A stretch of DNA of 64,000 nt, taken from positions 62,001 through 126,000 of the forward strand of contig NZ_MBQD01000021.1 in the NCBI RefSeq assembly GCF_001693815.1. The letters are read 5' to 3'. Below are positions 63,925-64,000 of this stretch, in pieces. The first letter of the stretch is position 1; every line of letters begins with the position of its first letter. The notes beneath the pieces were generated by a model, which saw nothing but the letters and a program-made list of their open reading frames with translations, was not told the DNA's origin and ran no database searches. The position numbers were made by a program, and so were the translations under genes. The stretch is from Tessaracoccus lapidicaptus (GTDB taxonomy: Bacteria > Actinomycetota > Actinomycetes > Propionibacteriales > Propionibacteriaceae).

Positions 63925-64000
63925 ATGGCGCGCCGCGGGCAACTCGACGCCTCCAAGCTCCGGCCCGGCTGGACCACCGGCGCCTGCGCCACCGCCGCCG
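63925..64000 (+). CDS. cbiD: Cobalt-precorrin-5B C1-methyltransferase, 5' fragment
   Basis: The first 25 codons before the window ends read LRPGWTTGACATAA, the diagnostic N-terminus of CbiD, with GAAGGA upstream. Acts in the cobalt-early branch of cobalamin synthesis. Confidence 0.88.
   Translation, partial: MARRGQLDASKLRPGWTTGACATAA

Overview
The window is G+C-rich actinobacterial chromosome. GTG starts, ATGA/GTGA gene overlaps, probable leaderless promoters and several Cys-lipobox lipoproteins support this. The anaerobic-type cobalamin genes (cbiMNQO, cbiT, cbiC/cobH, cbiD) with cobT and cobK, a RamB-controlled glyoxylate shunt and the ABC-sugar cassettes would fit a Propionibacteriaceae-like genus, but that placement is an inference. 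No rRNA, tRNA, transposase, integrase or CRISPR array was recognised.

Layout. (1) 1-8597, minus strand: an operon of a DeoR regulator, an E2-E3-E1(alpha-beta fused) 2-oxoacid/acetoin-type dehydrogenase complex, a PHP-domain hydrolase, and an SDR dehydrogenase whose N-terminal region carries eight 42-bp DNA repeats. (2) 8769-10001: a Tat/lipoprotein serpin. (3) 10021-23368: a 13-kb catabolic island bounded by two 53-bp direct repeats. It holds a P-loop kinase, LacI regulator, ABC sugar importer, FGGY kinase, LacD-type aldolase, SDR, FrcK-like kinase, mannitol-dehydrogenase-family enzyme, AGE-family isomerase/epimerase, HAD phosphatase and a LacI remnant. Three LacI-type operators tie it together. 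(4) 23300-25187: a frameshifted membrane-protein gene whose 3' end is the repeated segment. (5) 25324-30198: transaldolase-like enzyme, a persulfide-detoxification operon (MBL/rhodanese, rhodanese, TauE), and an ArsR-permease-thioredoxin operon. (6) 30208-31257: a lipoate-protein ligase with a permuted accessory domain, which could lipoylate the E2 of region 1. (7) 31366-39844, minus strand: a ribose-type ABC importer, L-fucose isomerase, FGGY kinase, LacI and FucU (L-fucose or D-arabinose use). (8) 39990-45886: rhodanese lipoprotein, class II FBP aldolase, small membrane and regulatory genes, SpoU methyltransferase, YceI and LemA. (9) 45959-51099: RamB-like regulator divergent from isocitrate lyase and malate synthase G. 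(10) 51092-52359: pyrE and a sortase-fold protein lacking its catalytic His and Cys. (11) 52390-64000: cobalamin genes, including a riboswitch-led cobalt-transport/corrin operon, a CobB-CobC fusion bridged by a palindromic DNA element, and a two-component system placed between cobH and cbiD.

The strongest candidates for undescribed biology are the PHP/SDR-linked dehydrogenase operon of region 1, the island pathway of region 3, the pseudo-sortase, and the palindrome-bridged CobB-CobC fusion. Many start sites are shorter than the longest open frame; they were chosen from ribosome-binding sites and family alignment.
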